Assembly (NCBI GenBank): GCA_902506225.1
Contig: LR733345.1
Location: 2,170,001 to 2,234,000, forward strand
Direction of reading: 5' to 3'
Source of the DNA: Faucicola sp902506225
GTDB taxonomy: Bacteria; Pseudomonadota; Gammaproteobacteria; Pseudomonadales; Moraxellaceae
DNA length: 64,000 bases
Part shown: piece by piece, positions 1-7,768 of the stretch
Position numbering within the stretch: the first letter of the stretch is position 1
How the letters are laid out: each line of letters opens with the position of its first letter
Made by a program: the position numbers and the translations under genes
Notes under the pieces: generated by a model
What the model was told of the DNA's origin: nothing
The model's input: the letters and a program-made list of their open reading frames with translations, nothing else
The model's database searches: none

Positions 1-307
1 AAAACACATGGATGCCAATCAGGGCTAAACCTTGCCATACCTTGCCGCTATTCAACAAAGTAAACACTTCGGCACTAAACGTACTAAAGGTTGTCAGTCC
101 CCCCAAAAACCCGGTGGTGATAAACAGTCGTAAGTTTGGGTGCATCTTTTGGGTAAGTATCAAGGCAAATCCCATCAACAGCCCACCTAGTACATTGGCA
201 AATAGTGTGCCATAGGGCAGCCAAGGATGTACGCTGTTGAGTCTGCCTAACCACCAGCGCAGCATTGCCCCAAATGCCGCCCCCAATCCTATCCACAGCC
301 ATGGCAT
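1..307 (-). CDS. crcB: Fluoride ion channel CrcB/Fluc (partial, 3' end outside window)
   Basis: Small inner-membrane protein of the CrcB/Fluc family, which exports fluoride as a dual-topology dimer. About 102 codons are visible from an ATG at 307. The protein starts with a hydrophobic helix (MPWLWIGLGAAFGAMLRWW), has an NVLGGLLMG segment, and carries the family hallmark GGLTTFSTFSAE with its Phe/Thr/Ser pore residues. The C-terminus runs off the window. It lies 19 nt downstream of tsaD on the same strand and is probably cotranscribed with it. No fluoride riboswitch is visible. The motif makes the family assignment firm; function is inferred from the family. Confidence 0.9.
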   Translation of the reverse strand, partial: MPWLWIGLGAAFGAMLRWWLGRLNSVHPWLPYGTLFANVLGGLLMGFALILTQKMHPNLRLFITTGFLGGLTTFSTFSAEVFTLLNSGKVWQGLALIGIHVF

Positions 308-326
308 ATTCAAGTCCTTGTGGTGG

Positions 327-1388
327 TTATGGGTTAGCTGGATTGACAGCAGGCAGCGTTGTCATGTCCCAACGCGGCAAGCAGCTAACCGCTAGTTCAT
401 CCTGTTGACCGGCGTTCAAACGTTGCCACCCGGCAAAGGCAATCATGGCGCCATTGTCAGTACACAAGGCAGGCGGTGCATAATGCACAGTGGCATTGAT
501 TTTGGCTAATGCCTCGGCTAACGATTCTCGTAATTGTTGATTGGCACTCACCCCGCCTGCGATTACTAGACGTTTCATACCCGTTTGCTGCAAGGCTTTG
601 ACGCATTTTTTCACCAACGTATCGACCATCGCATATTGAAAACTTGCTGCAATATCGGCGCGCGTCTGGGCATGCTCAGGATTATGGCTATCGGTCGGAT
701 GGTCTTTAATCAAATTATGCACGGCGGTTTTCATACCACTAAAAGAAAAATCCAATCCTTTGCTGAGCATCGGGCGCGGTAATTCATAGGCTAATGGATT
801 GCCTGTTTGCGCCAAGCGTGCAATATTAGGTCCACCAGGATAAGGTAACTCTAGCATTTTAGCGGCTTTATCAAAGCACTCGCCTGCGGCATCATCAATC
901 GACTCACCTAATATTTCATATTGCCCGATGCCTTTGACCGCCACCAACATGGTATGTCCACCCGACACGAGCAACGCGATAAACGGAAAATCGGGCGGAT
1001 TGACGCCTAATAGCGGCGCGAGTAAGTGTCCTTCCATGTGATGTACGCCAATGGCAGGAATATTAAGTGCCATCGCCAAACTGCGACCAAACAATGCCCC
1101 TGTCATCAACGCGCCCACCAGTCCAGGACCTTTGGTAAAGGCAATGGCATCGATATCGGTTTTGTTGAGTTGGCAGTCATCCAGCAGTTGCTGCAACAAG
1201 GGCACTAATTTACGGATGTGATCGCGGCTTGCAAGTTCAGGGACTACCCCACCATACGTCGCATGTAGCGCGATTTGACTATACAGCACTTGTCCGACCA
1301 AACCTTGATTGGGTTGGTGACGTTGGTCACTATCAAAAATGGCTAATCCCGTTTCATCGCAGGATGTTTCCAGTCCTAGCACACGCAT
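327..1388 (-). CDS. tsaD: tRNA N6-adenosine threonylcarbamoyltransferase TsaD
   Basis: Catalytic subunit that transfers threonylcarbamoyl from threonylcarbamoyl-AMP to A37 of ANN-decoding tRNAs, acting with TsaB and TsaE in the cytoplasm. The 353 residues match the usual length. Visible motifs are the N-terminal ETSCDETG phosphate loop, the metal-binding HHMEGH near residue 112, LLVSGGHT, GGVSANQQLR and the C-terminal CTDNGAMIA of the ASKHA fold. The ATG at 1388 begins directly with the conserved MRVLGLETS. It lies between a lipoprotein gene and crcB, all on the minus strand. Essential in most bacteria; identification is secure. Confidence 0.97.
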   Translation of the reverse strand: MRVLGLETSCDETGLAIFDSDQRHQPNQGLVGQVLYSQIALHATYGGVVPELASRDHIRKLVPLLQQLLDDCQLNKTDIDAIAFTKGPGLVGALMTGALFGRSLAMALNIPAIGVHHMEGHLLAPLLGVNPPDFPFIALLVSGGHTMLVAVKGIGQYEILGESIDDAAGECFDKAAKMLELPYPGGPNIARLAQTGNPLAYELPRPMLSKGLDFSFSGMKTAVHNLIKDHPTDSHNPEHAQTRADIAASFQYAMVDTLVKKCVKALQQTGMKRLVIAGGVSANQQLRESLAEALAKINATVHYAPPALCTDNGAMIAFAGWQRLNAGQQDELAVSCLPRWDMTTLPAVNPANP

Positions 1389-1438
1389 GGTATTTCCTTA
1401 AACGATAAATAAACGTCAACATACCGATGGCAAGTTAG

Positions 1439-2011
1439 TTATTTTTTGCCATCATTGATGATTTTGACAGGAATGGTTAACCCTTTGGCAAAGGGCTCGG
1501 CAAAGACATAAGTGTATTGACTCGGGGCAATTTGCTGGGTGGTATGGATGACAAACGCGCTGTTTTTACCGGCTGTGAGTTCATGTGACACATAGGCAGT
1601 ACCCAGCTGGTCGAGCACTTTGGATAAGACTTCATTGACTGCCATACCCACCGTTAAATTGTAGCGGGAGGTTTCATTATCCACATGATACATTTCGGCA
1701 TACGCTTTGACAGGCTCGCTATCGAGCGCAAACGGGTATTTAAAGCTAGCTTTATCGACTGGCTTAATGCCTGAATCCACCAATGCCCAGTTGATTTGTT
1801 TGGGCGCACCGTTATGGGCGGCTTGGGGGGATACGGTACTGGCAGCAGCTACACTGGCAACGTGATGTGGGCTTTGAACGCTAGCCACTGTGGCGCTTAC
1901 TGTGGCACTTGCTGTGCTGTTTTGCTCTGGCTTGTTATCACTGGCAGGTTGACAAGCCGAGAGTAACAACCCACCTATCAGCAAACTTGATACTATAACT
2001 GCTTGTTTCAT
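1439..2011 (-). CDS. Predicted lipoprotein of unknown function
   Basis: Protein of 190 residues with a type II signal peptide: MKQAVIVSS, a hydrophobic stretch, and a lipobox ending LLLSAC near residue 20, so probably a lipid-anchored envelope protein. A Ser/Ala/Val-rich linker follows, then a folded C-terminal part of about 120 residues that I do not recognise. The start at 2011 is chosen because a GGAGG Shine-Dalgarno lies 7 nt upstream; a GTG at 2017 is too close to that site. It sits directly downstream of the amino-acid permease genes and upstream of tsaD. Any link to transport is only positional. Confidence 0.75.
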   Translation of the reverse strand: MKQAVIVSSLLIGGLLLSACQPASDNKPEQNSTASATVSATVASVQSPHHVASVAAASTVSPQAAHNGAPKQINWALVDSGIKPVDKASFKYPFALDSEPVKAYAEMYHVDNETSRYNLTVGMAVNEVLSKVLDQLGTAYVSHELTAGKNSAFVIHTTQQIAPSQYTYVFAEPFAKGLTIPVKIINDGKK

Positions 2012-2068
2012 TGGCACGCCTCCAATACATCCAAACTCTTTGTCTAGCTTAGCCTAACTTTGCCTAGC

Positions 2069-2794
2069 TTAGGCAGTGACGCCCCCATTACTGATGGGCT
2101 GATAAGAAAGATGACGATTGATGCGTTTTTCCGCCAATCGAAACATCCCAATCAATAGCCAAGACAATAACAAATAAATGATACCTGAGGCAAAGAACAA
2201 CTCAAAAACGGTATAAGTTTTTGACATAATCGTCGTTGCCACACCGGTGATATCCATCAAAGTGATGGTCGATGCCAGCGCACTGCCTTTGAGCATAAAA
2301 ATCACTTCATTGCCATACGCAGGCAGCATGATGCCAAAGGCGCGAGGAAAAATAATTCGGCGCAATTTTTGGCTATACGACATGCCAATGGCGTCGGCAG
2401 CTTCATTCTCGCCTTTAGGTATTGACTTGATAGCACCGCGGATGATTTCTGCAATATAAGCTGCCGTATTGAGGGTAAAAGCGATGATAGCGCACCAAAA
2501 TGGGCTCGCTAACACACCTGATTTCCACAGTACCGACTCGGTCACCCATTTAAATTGTGACAAGCCATAATAAATCAAAAAGATTTGCACCAGTAGCGGC
2601 GTACCACGAAAAAAGAAAATATACGCAAATGGCAATGCCTGTACCCAAGGTTTTTTTGATAGCCTAGCCAAGGCTAGCGGCACTGCCAACATAAACCCCA
2701 ATAAACCCGACAACACCACAAGCTCAATGGTGATAATACTGCCTTGCAGCAGTTTTGGGATACTATCAATAATAATTTGCCAATTCCAGTTCAT
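2069..2794 (-). CDS. Polar amino-acid ABC transporter permease (HisM/ArtM-like)
   Basis: Inner-membrane permease of the His/Glu/Gln/Arg family (MetI-like fold), 241 residues. It has several transmembrane helices and the cytoplasmic coupling-loop motif EAADAIGMSYSQKLRRIIFPRA, the EAA loop that contacts the ATPase. It begins 11 nt after the stop of the other permease, so the pair is cotranscribed and presumably forms the heterodimeric channel. Substrate is inferred as a basic or polar amino acid from resemblance to HisM and from the nearby LAO-type binding proteins; exact specificity cannot be read from sequence. Confidence 0.9.
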   Translation of the reverse strand: MNWNWQIIIDSIPKLLQGSIITIELVVLSGLLGFMLAVPLALARLSKKPWVQALPFAYIFFFRGTPLLVQIFLIYYGLSQFKWVTESVLWKSGVLASPFWCAIIAFTLNTAAYIAEIIRGAIKSIPKGENEAADAIGMSYSQKLRRIIFPRAFGIMLPAYGNEVIFMLKGSALASTITLMDITGVATTIMSKTYTVFELFFASGIIYLLLSWLLIGMFRLAEKRINRHLSYQPISNGGVTA

Positions 2795-2805
2795 TGATGA
2801 ATCCC

Positions 2806-3525
2806 CTATTTTGCCATGCCGATTTTTTGTAGGCGTTTTGCATAACGCTCTGCTGGGTTATTGACCCATTCTAGCCACATAATCACACCCGTGATGATGA
2901 CGGTCAAACTCAAGTACAACAATGCTGCTGCCATATAAAAAGTAAACGGGCTTTGCGTGGAAGTCGCTGCCGTTTTGGCGTGGCGCATGATATCTTCAAG
3001 CCCGACCACAGAAACCAACGCGGTATCTTTGAGCAGTACCAAAAACAAATTACCCAGTCCTGGCAGTGCAATACGCCAGACTTGTGGCAACGTGACTCGC
3101 CAAAGTATTTGAAATTTTTTCATGCCAATCGCTTGCGCCGCTTCGGCTTGACCTTTTGGAATCTCTTGAAATGCCATACGAAAAGTTTCGGTCGCATACG
3201 CACCAAATGCCACAGACAGCGCGGTGACCCCCGCCCAGAACGGACTGACATCCACATATCCGGTATTGCCAAATTGCGATAGAATGAGCCCCATCAACAT
3301 CGAGCCGCCAAAGTAAATAAACATGACTGACAACAGTTCTGGAATACCACGGATAATCGTGGTGTAAGCGGTGGCGATGGCGTTGAGCACTTTAAACCGT
3401 GACATCTTAGCGGTCGCGCCCAATAATCCCAAAATCAGCCCGATGACCAAACTAGTCAATGCCAGTTTGATGGTGACCCAAGCGCCACTTAATAATAGCT
3501 GCCCAAAACCTTGTAGATCTAACAC
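2806..3525 (-). CDS. Polar amino-acid ABC transporter permease (HisQ/ArtQ-like)
   Basis: Second permease subunit, 239 residues, starting MLDLQGFGQLLLSGAW as in HisQ-like proteins. The EAA coupling loop (GQAEAAQAIGMKKFQILWRV) lies near the middle and is followed by further transmembrane helices. It is 11 nt upstream of the HisM-like gene. A hairpin with a U-tract lies between the upstream binding-protein gene and this start, so the permeases may be expressed below the binding proteins through partial termination. The region 3526-3705 between them also holds a 16-bp tandem duplication. Confidence 0.9.
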   Translation of the reverse strand: MLDLQGFGQLLLSGAWVTIKLALTSLVIGLILGLLGATAKMSRFKVLNAIATAYTTIIRGIPELLSVMFIYFGGSMLMGLILSQFGNTGYVDVSPFWAGVTALSVAFGAYATETFRMAFQEIPKGQAEAAQAIGMKKFQILWRVTLPQVWRIALPGLGNLFLVLLKDTALVSVVGLEDIMRHAKTAATSTQSPFTFYMAAALLYLSLTVIITGVIMWLEWVNNPAERYAKRLQKIGMAK

Positions 3526-3586
3526 AATATCGATACCCTGTTTTTTTAACTCTGTTTGTTGACCTATTACCCAAAAAATGCTTAAA

Positions 3587-3618
3587 ACCCAGTTTTACCG
3601 TCACCCAGTTTCACCGTC
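3587..3618. repeat. 16-bp tandem duplication upstream of the permease pair
   Basis: Two adjacent copies of a 16-bp unit (acccagttttaccgtc, second copy with one change) lie in the leader of the HisQ-like gene, 62 nt before its start. This is one of several short direct duplications in the spacers of this window. Confidence 0.8.
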
Positions 3619-3705
3619 ACATAGACAAAAGGTGATAACGGATATAACCTTTCGCTTTGCTTTTTGCAGGGTGCAATTTTACGTGATTGCCCTATCAAAA
3701 ACCAT

Positions 3706-3746
3706 CAAAAAAAACAAAAAACTGAGTGACTTTTCACCCAGTTTTT
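3706..3746 (-). terminator. Intrinsic terminator/attenuator after the third binding-protein gene
   Basis: On the minus strand a stem of about 13 bp (one G-U pair) with a 5-nt loop is followed by a long U-rich run, the complement of the A-run at 3706-3720. It lies 25 nt after the binding-protein stop and about 180 nt before the permease genes, so it may limit read-through into them. Confidence 0.8.
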
Positions 3747-3771
3747 GACCAAACCCAAGCGCTTGGTTAAG

Positions 3772-4695
3772 TTACTTGCTGGTACTTGCCACAGTCGTCG
3801 TGGTCGTTGTGGTACTAGAGACCGTGACTGCCACGCTGCTTGCCGCCGCTGTTGTGGTGGTTGCACTACCAAAATATTGGTTATAGATTTTGTCATACGT
3901 GCCATTTGATTTTAACGTGGCAATCGCTTTGTTAAATTCTAAACGCAGTGGGTCGCCTTTACGAACGATAATACCCATTTTGTCATTGACATCAATCTCT
4001 TTACCTTTGATTTCAAAGCCCTTACCTTCTGGCGTGGTCAGCCAATAAGCGGCAGGGGCTTTATCCGAAATCATCAGATCCGAGCGCCCTGCTGCCAAGT
4101 CCATAAACGCATTATCCAACCCTTCATACAGGTTTAGCTTGGCTTTTGGGTGATTTTTTTCCATCCACTGGGTTGATAGCGTTGAACGCTGCGCCGCAAC
4201 TTTATGGATATCAATCTGAGCAGGGTCATCCGGATTGATAGGGCTACCTTGTTTGGTCAAAAATACCAATGTATTGGTAAAATAGGGGTCGGTAAAATCG
4301 ACTTGCGCCTGACGCTCTGGGGTGATAGACATAGCATCAATTACCACGTCATATTTTTTTGCCATCAAGCCTGGCAATAAACCATCCCAATCTTGTGGCT
4401 TGATTTCACAGTTGGCTTTCATTTGTGCACATAAGGCCCGTATAAAATCGACATCAAATCCTGTCAAACTGCCATCCGCTTTGGTGATACTAAAGGGTTT
4501 ATAGGTGCCTTCAGTGGCGATACGAATGGTTTTGCCAGCCATACTGCTCGATGTCTCAGTGCTAGTAGTCACCGTTGTAGAAGCGGCTGTGCTACCCGCC
4601 GTCGTTGCCGCCGTTTTTTCTGCAGGTTTTTGACAGCCGACCAGCGTTAGACCTGCCAATGCCAAACTACCCAATAATGAAATATTTGCTTTCAC
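3772..4695 (-). CDS. Amino-acid ABC transporter binding lipoprotein (tandem paralogue 3)
   Basis: Family 3 solute-binding protein (LAO/HisJ type), 307 residues. The signal peptide ends in the lipobox LTLVGC followed by QKPAEKTA, the same anchor sequence as the two upstream paralogues. Ligand-lobe motifs are IRIATEGTYKPF, GFDVDF and QDWDGLLPGLMAKKYD, then SITPERQAQVDFTDPY. It differs from its paralogues by about 30 extra C-terminal residues made almost only of Thr, Ser, Ala and Val. Third of three tandem binding-protein genes; ligand probably a basic or polar amino acid (inference). Confidence 0.92.
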   Translation of the reverse strand: MKANISLLGSLALAGLTLVGCQKPAEKTAATTAGSTAASTTVTTSTETSSSMAGKTIRIATEGTYKPFSITKADGSLTGFDVDFIRALCAQMKANCEIKPQDWDGLLPGLMAKKYDVVIDAMSITPERQAQVDFTDPYFTNTLVFLTKQGSPINPDDPAQIDIHKVAAQRSTLSTQWMEKNHPKAKLNLYEGLDNAFMDLAAGRSDLMISDKAPAAYWLTTPEGKGFEIKGKEIDVNDKMGIIVRKGDPLRLEFNKAIATLKSNGTYDKIYNQYFGSATTTTAAASSVAVTVSSTTTTTTTVASTSK

Positions 4696-4785
4696 CTTAT
4701 ACTCCTAATTTTTAACGTCCAACACATGACAATTTTTGCTTGTCAGCTTTAACAACACTAACAGGCAAATAAGTTATTTAACGGC

Positions 4786-5592
4786 TTATTTCGGTAAATC
4801 TGCAAAATATTTTTGGCTGATTTTATCGTAAGTACCATTGGCTTTTAACGCTGCCAATGCGGTGTTGAATTTGCCAATCAATGGATCATTTTGACGAAGG
4901 GCAATGGCAATGTTGTCATCAATATTGATCGGTTGACCTTTGACTTCAAAGCCTTGACCTTTGGCGGTTTTTAACCATGATAAAGCTGGGGCACTGTCAG
5001 AAATCATCAAATCTGTGCGACCCGATTCTAGGTCAAGATAGGCATTATCTTGGGTGTCATACAGTTTTGGGGTAGCTTTTGGGAAGTTTTTGGCTAAGTA
5101 CTCAGCGGCAGTCGTTGAACGCTGCGCACCCACGGATTTGCCCGCTAGGTCATCAGCGCCTTTTTCTACCCCTTTTTTGCCAATCACAACGAGGTTATTG
5201 GTAAAGTATGGGTCGCTAAATGCCACCACTTGGCGACGCTCTGCGGTGTCTGACATCCCCGCCATGATGGCATTGTATTTTTGTGCTTGTAGCCCTGGAA
5301 TCAGACCATCCCAATCTTGGGAAATCACTTCACATTTTAGTTTGGCTTCAGCACATAGCGCATCTGCCAAATCAATCTCAAAGCCGATTAATTTGCCATT
5401 GGCATCTTTATAACTAAAAGGGACAAAGCTTGATTCGGTAGCGATACGAATCTGTGGCATATCTGCGCTTGCTGCTGTGGTAGCGCTACTTGCTGCTGCC
5501 GTGTCTGCCGGTTTTTCAGCAGGTTTTTGACAGGCGGTTACTCCCATCAAAATGGCTAACGACGATACACCCAAAACCGATAAATGTTTCAT
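4786..5592 (-). CDS. Amino-acid ABC transporter binding lipoprotein (tandem paralogue 2)
   Basis: Family 3 solute-binding protein, 268 residues. Lipobox GVTAC is followed by QKPAEKPADTA, so the mature protein is lipid-anchored. Conserved lobe motifs include IRIATESSFVPFSYKD, GFEIDLADALC and SQDWDGLIPGLQAQKYN, then GMSDTAERRQVVAFSDPY. It lies 77 nt downstream of paralogue 1 and 90 nt upstream of paralogue 3. Differences around the ligand pocket (for example TESSF against TEGAY in paralogue 1) suggest the three proteins do not bind exactly the same ligand, which is inference. Confidence 0.92.
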   Translation of the reverse strand: MKHLSVLGVSSLAILMGVTACQKPAEKPADTAAASSATTAASADMPQIRIATESSFVPFSYKDANGKLIGFEIDLADALCAEAKLKCEVISQDWDGLIPGLQAQKYNAIMAGMSDTAERRQVVAFSDPYFTNNLVVIGKKGVEKGADDLAGKSVGAQRSTTAAEYLAKNFPKATPKLYDTQDNAYLDLESGRTDLMISDSAPALSWLKTAKGQGFEVKGQPINIDDNIAIALRQNDPLIGKFNTALAALKANGTYDKISQKYFADLPK

Positions 5593-5669
5593 AACAACAC
5601 CTTTTTGTCAAAATTTGAGGGTCACCCACATCTACTGTGTAAATCTTAAATCGCTCAATACAACGTCAA

Positions 5670-6476
5670 TTAATTACCAAAATGTTGCTTTTGTAATTTT
5701 GCCAACTCGCCATTGCTTTGTAGTGCACCTAAGGCTTTGTCAAATTCTGCTTTTAGTGGATCGCCTTTACGAATGGCCATTGCGATGTTGTCACCATTAT
5801 CCATCTCACTGCCTACGATTTGGTAGTTGGGGTTTTGTTTTAGCCATTCGCTTGCGGTTACTTTTTCAGACAGCACTGAATCAATACGACCTGATTTTAG
5901 GTCAATATAGGCGTTGTCATAGTTGTCATACAATTTGATTTCGTTGGTTTTGCTCAGTTTATCTTGAAGGTACTGTGCCATGGTGGTTGAGCGTTGACCG
6001 CCGATTTTTAGCCCTGAAATCGCTTGTGGGTTGAATTTGCCACCTTTGGGAGCGACCCAAACCATGGTGTTTTTAAAATAAGGCGTGGTGAAGTCCACTT
6101 GCGCTGAACGCTCTAGGGTAATTGACATACCCGCGGCAACCGCGTCGTATTTTCTCGCCATCAAGCCTGGCAAAATACCGTCCCAATCTTGCGCTACGAT
6201 TTCGCAGTCGAGTTTCGCTTGGGCACACACGGCTTTGGCAACATCCACGTCATAACCGCCTAATGTGCCATCGGCATTGGTGTAGTTAAATGGTTTGTAG
6301 GCGCCTTCAGTGGCAATACGAATTTTTTTGCCCGTGCTGGCACTGGCAGCGGGTTGGCTGGCGGCTGCACCTTCTGTTTTTTCAGCAGGTTTTTGACAGG
6401 CGGTTAATCCCATGCTAACTGCACATACCGTTGCCAAGGCGAGTTTTGAGTAGGTTGAATTCAAGGTTGATTGCAT
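5670..6476 (-). CDS. Amino-acid ABC transporter binding lipoprotein (tandem paralogue 1)
   Basis: Family 3 solute-binding protein, 268 residues, with signal peptide and lipobox GLTAC followed by QKPAEKTEG. The lobes carry IRIATEGAYKPFNYTNADG, GGYDVDVAKAVC and AQDWDGILPGLMARKYD, then GMSITLERSAQVDFTTPY. It is the first gene of the binding-protein array and lies 266 nt downstream of the ATPase stop, behind a strong terminator, so it probably has its own promoter in the AT-rich stretch 6500-6680. It shares one membrane complex with its paralogues only by inference. Confidence 0.92.
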   Translation of the reverse strand: MQSTLNSTYSKLALATVCAVSMGLTACQKPAEKTEGAAASQPAASASTGKKIRIATEGAYKPFNYTNADGTLGGYDVDVAKAVCAQAKLDCEIVAQDWDGILPGLMARKYDAVAAGMSITLERSAQVDFTTPYFKNTMVWVAPKGGKFNPQAISGLKIGGQRSTTMAQYLQDKLSKTNEIKLYDNYDNAYIDLKSGRIDSVLSEKVTASEWLKQNPNYQIVGSEMDNGDNIAMAIRKGDPLKAEFDKALGALQSNGELAKLQKQHFGN

Positions 6477-6683
6477 GGATGTTCCTTACAAATGAAATTT
6501 TTGAGTAAAAAGCGATTTAATATCAGGTTTCGCTTTCAGCGATTTCAATATTTAAAATCAATGCGACTAAAATAAATGCGAGTTTACAATTTAGTTAAAA
6601 TTAACATAAATTAACATTTTTGCAAGTGAAAAACGTATGCAGCAACAATTAAATCAAATAAATTTTTTCCAATGCCTAAGACT

Positions 6684-6714
6684 ACAAAACCGCCAATCGC
6701 ATGGCGATTGGCGG
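6684..6714 (-). terminator. Intrinsic terminator after the ATPase gene
   Basis: A perfect 11-bp inverted repeat with a 3-nt loop (6690-6714), followed on the minus strand by GTTTTGTAGT. It lies 28 nt downstream of the ATPase stop and separates it from the binding-protein array. Confidence 0.82.
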
Positions 6715-6742
6715 CTCATAGATTGATTGGGGGTTGTTTGGA

Positions 6743-7537
6743 TTATTTTTGATGGCTTGCCATAAAGTCTTTCACCCGCGCTGATTGCGGATTGTCAAAC
6801 ACCTGCTCTGGTGTGCCTATTTCTTCGATACGTCCTTCATGCAAGAACACCACTTGGCTTGATACATCGCGCGCAAAACGCATTTCATGGGTGACAATCA
6901 GCATGGTGCGACCTTCTTCAGCAAGCGATTTCATCACCACTAGTACTTCATTGACCAATTCTGGGTCGAGGGCAGAGGTTGGCTCATCAAATAGCAATAC
7001 TTGCGGCTTCATCGCTAGCGCACGAGCAATGGCGATACGCTGGCGTTGCCCACCCGATAAGTTTTCTGGGTAAGCGTCTTTTTTGTCCAGTAGTCCTACG
7101 CGTTTTAGTAGCACTTCAGCTTCACTGATAGCTTGATCTTTGGCGATTTTTAGGACTTGGGTCGGCCCCTCAATGATGTTTTGCAAAATAGTCCGGTGTG
7201 GCCATAGGTTAAAGTTTTGGAACACAAAGCCCATTTTTGAGCGAAACTGCTCAAGCTGACGCTGATTGGCAGCAACCAAATCCCCTGATTTATTCGGTTT
7301 TAATAGCAATGCTTCACTGCCCAAAAAAACCTCCCCTTGCGAGGGGTTTTCAAGCAAATTTATACAGCGTAGCAAGGTGGATTTGCCCGAACCACTCGAG
7401 CCGAGAATTGAGATGACATCGCCATCATAAGCGGTCAACGATACACCTTTTAGTACTTCAAGCGATCCAAAGTTCTTGTGGATATTGTTAAGTTGCAAGG
7501 CTACAGGACGCTGTAAGTTTGGCATAGCATCTGACAT
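6743..7537 (-). CDS. Polar amino-acid ABC transporter ATP-binding protein (HisP-like)
   Basis: ABC ATPase of the His/Gln family, about 264 residues. Walker A GSSGSGKST near residue 43, Q-loop FQNFNLWPH, signature LSGGQRQR, Walker B VLLFDEP and the switch His in IVTHEM are all present. It should energise the two permeases at 2069-3525. ATG at 7537 is preferred over a TTG 9 nt upstream because of a GGATT sequence before it. It is the promoter-proximal gene of the locus but has its own terminator. proA is divergent, so the spacer 7547-7768 holds two promoters. Confidence 0.93.
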   Translation of the reverse strand: MSDAMPNLQRPVALQLNNIHKNFGSLEVLKGVSLTAYDGDVISILGSSGSGKSTLLRCINLLENPSQGEVFLGSEALLLKPNKSGDLVAANQRQLEQFRSKMGFVFQNFNLWPHRTILQNIIEGPTQVLKIAKDQAISEAEVLLKRVGLLDKKDAYPENLSGGQRQRIAIARALAMKPQVLLFDEPTSALDPELVNEVLVVMKSLAEEGRTMLIVTHEMRFARDVSSQVVFLHEGRIEEIGTPEQVFDNPQSARVKDFMASHQK

Positions 7538-7768
7538 GATATTCAATCCAAAATTTGACGATAGGTGGAAAAAAACTGTCTATTTTCGCTTAAAACGCTA
7601 CTAAAACGCAACTTTTTCTCTCATTTAACTTTATTTTATGGCGCCGGTCTTTAGCGCTTGTTTTTAGATTGAGTCATAACCATTAATTTTTGTCTGTCAA
7701 AACTTTCTAAATTCCATTTTTGGATTGAAGTTGTTATGATGAAGCGATGATTATATTAGGGACTGACT

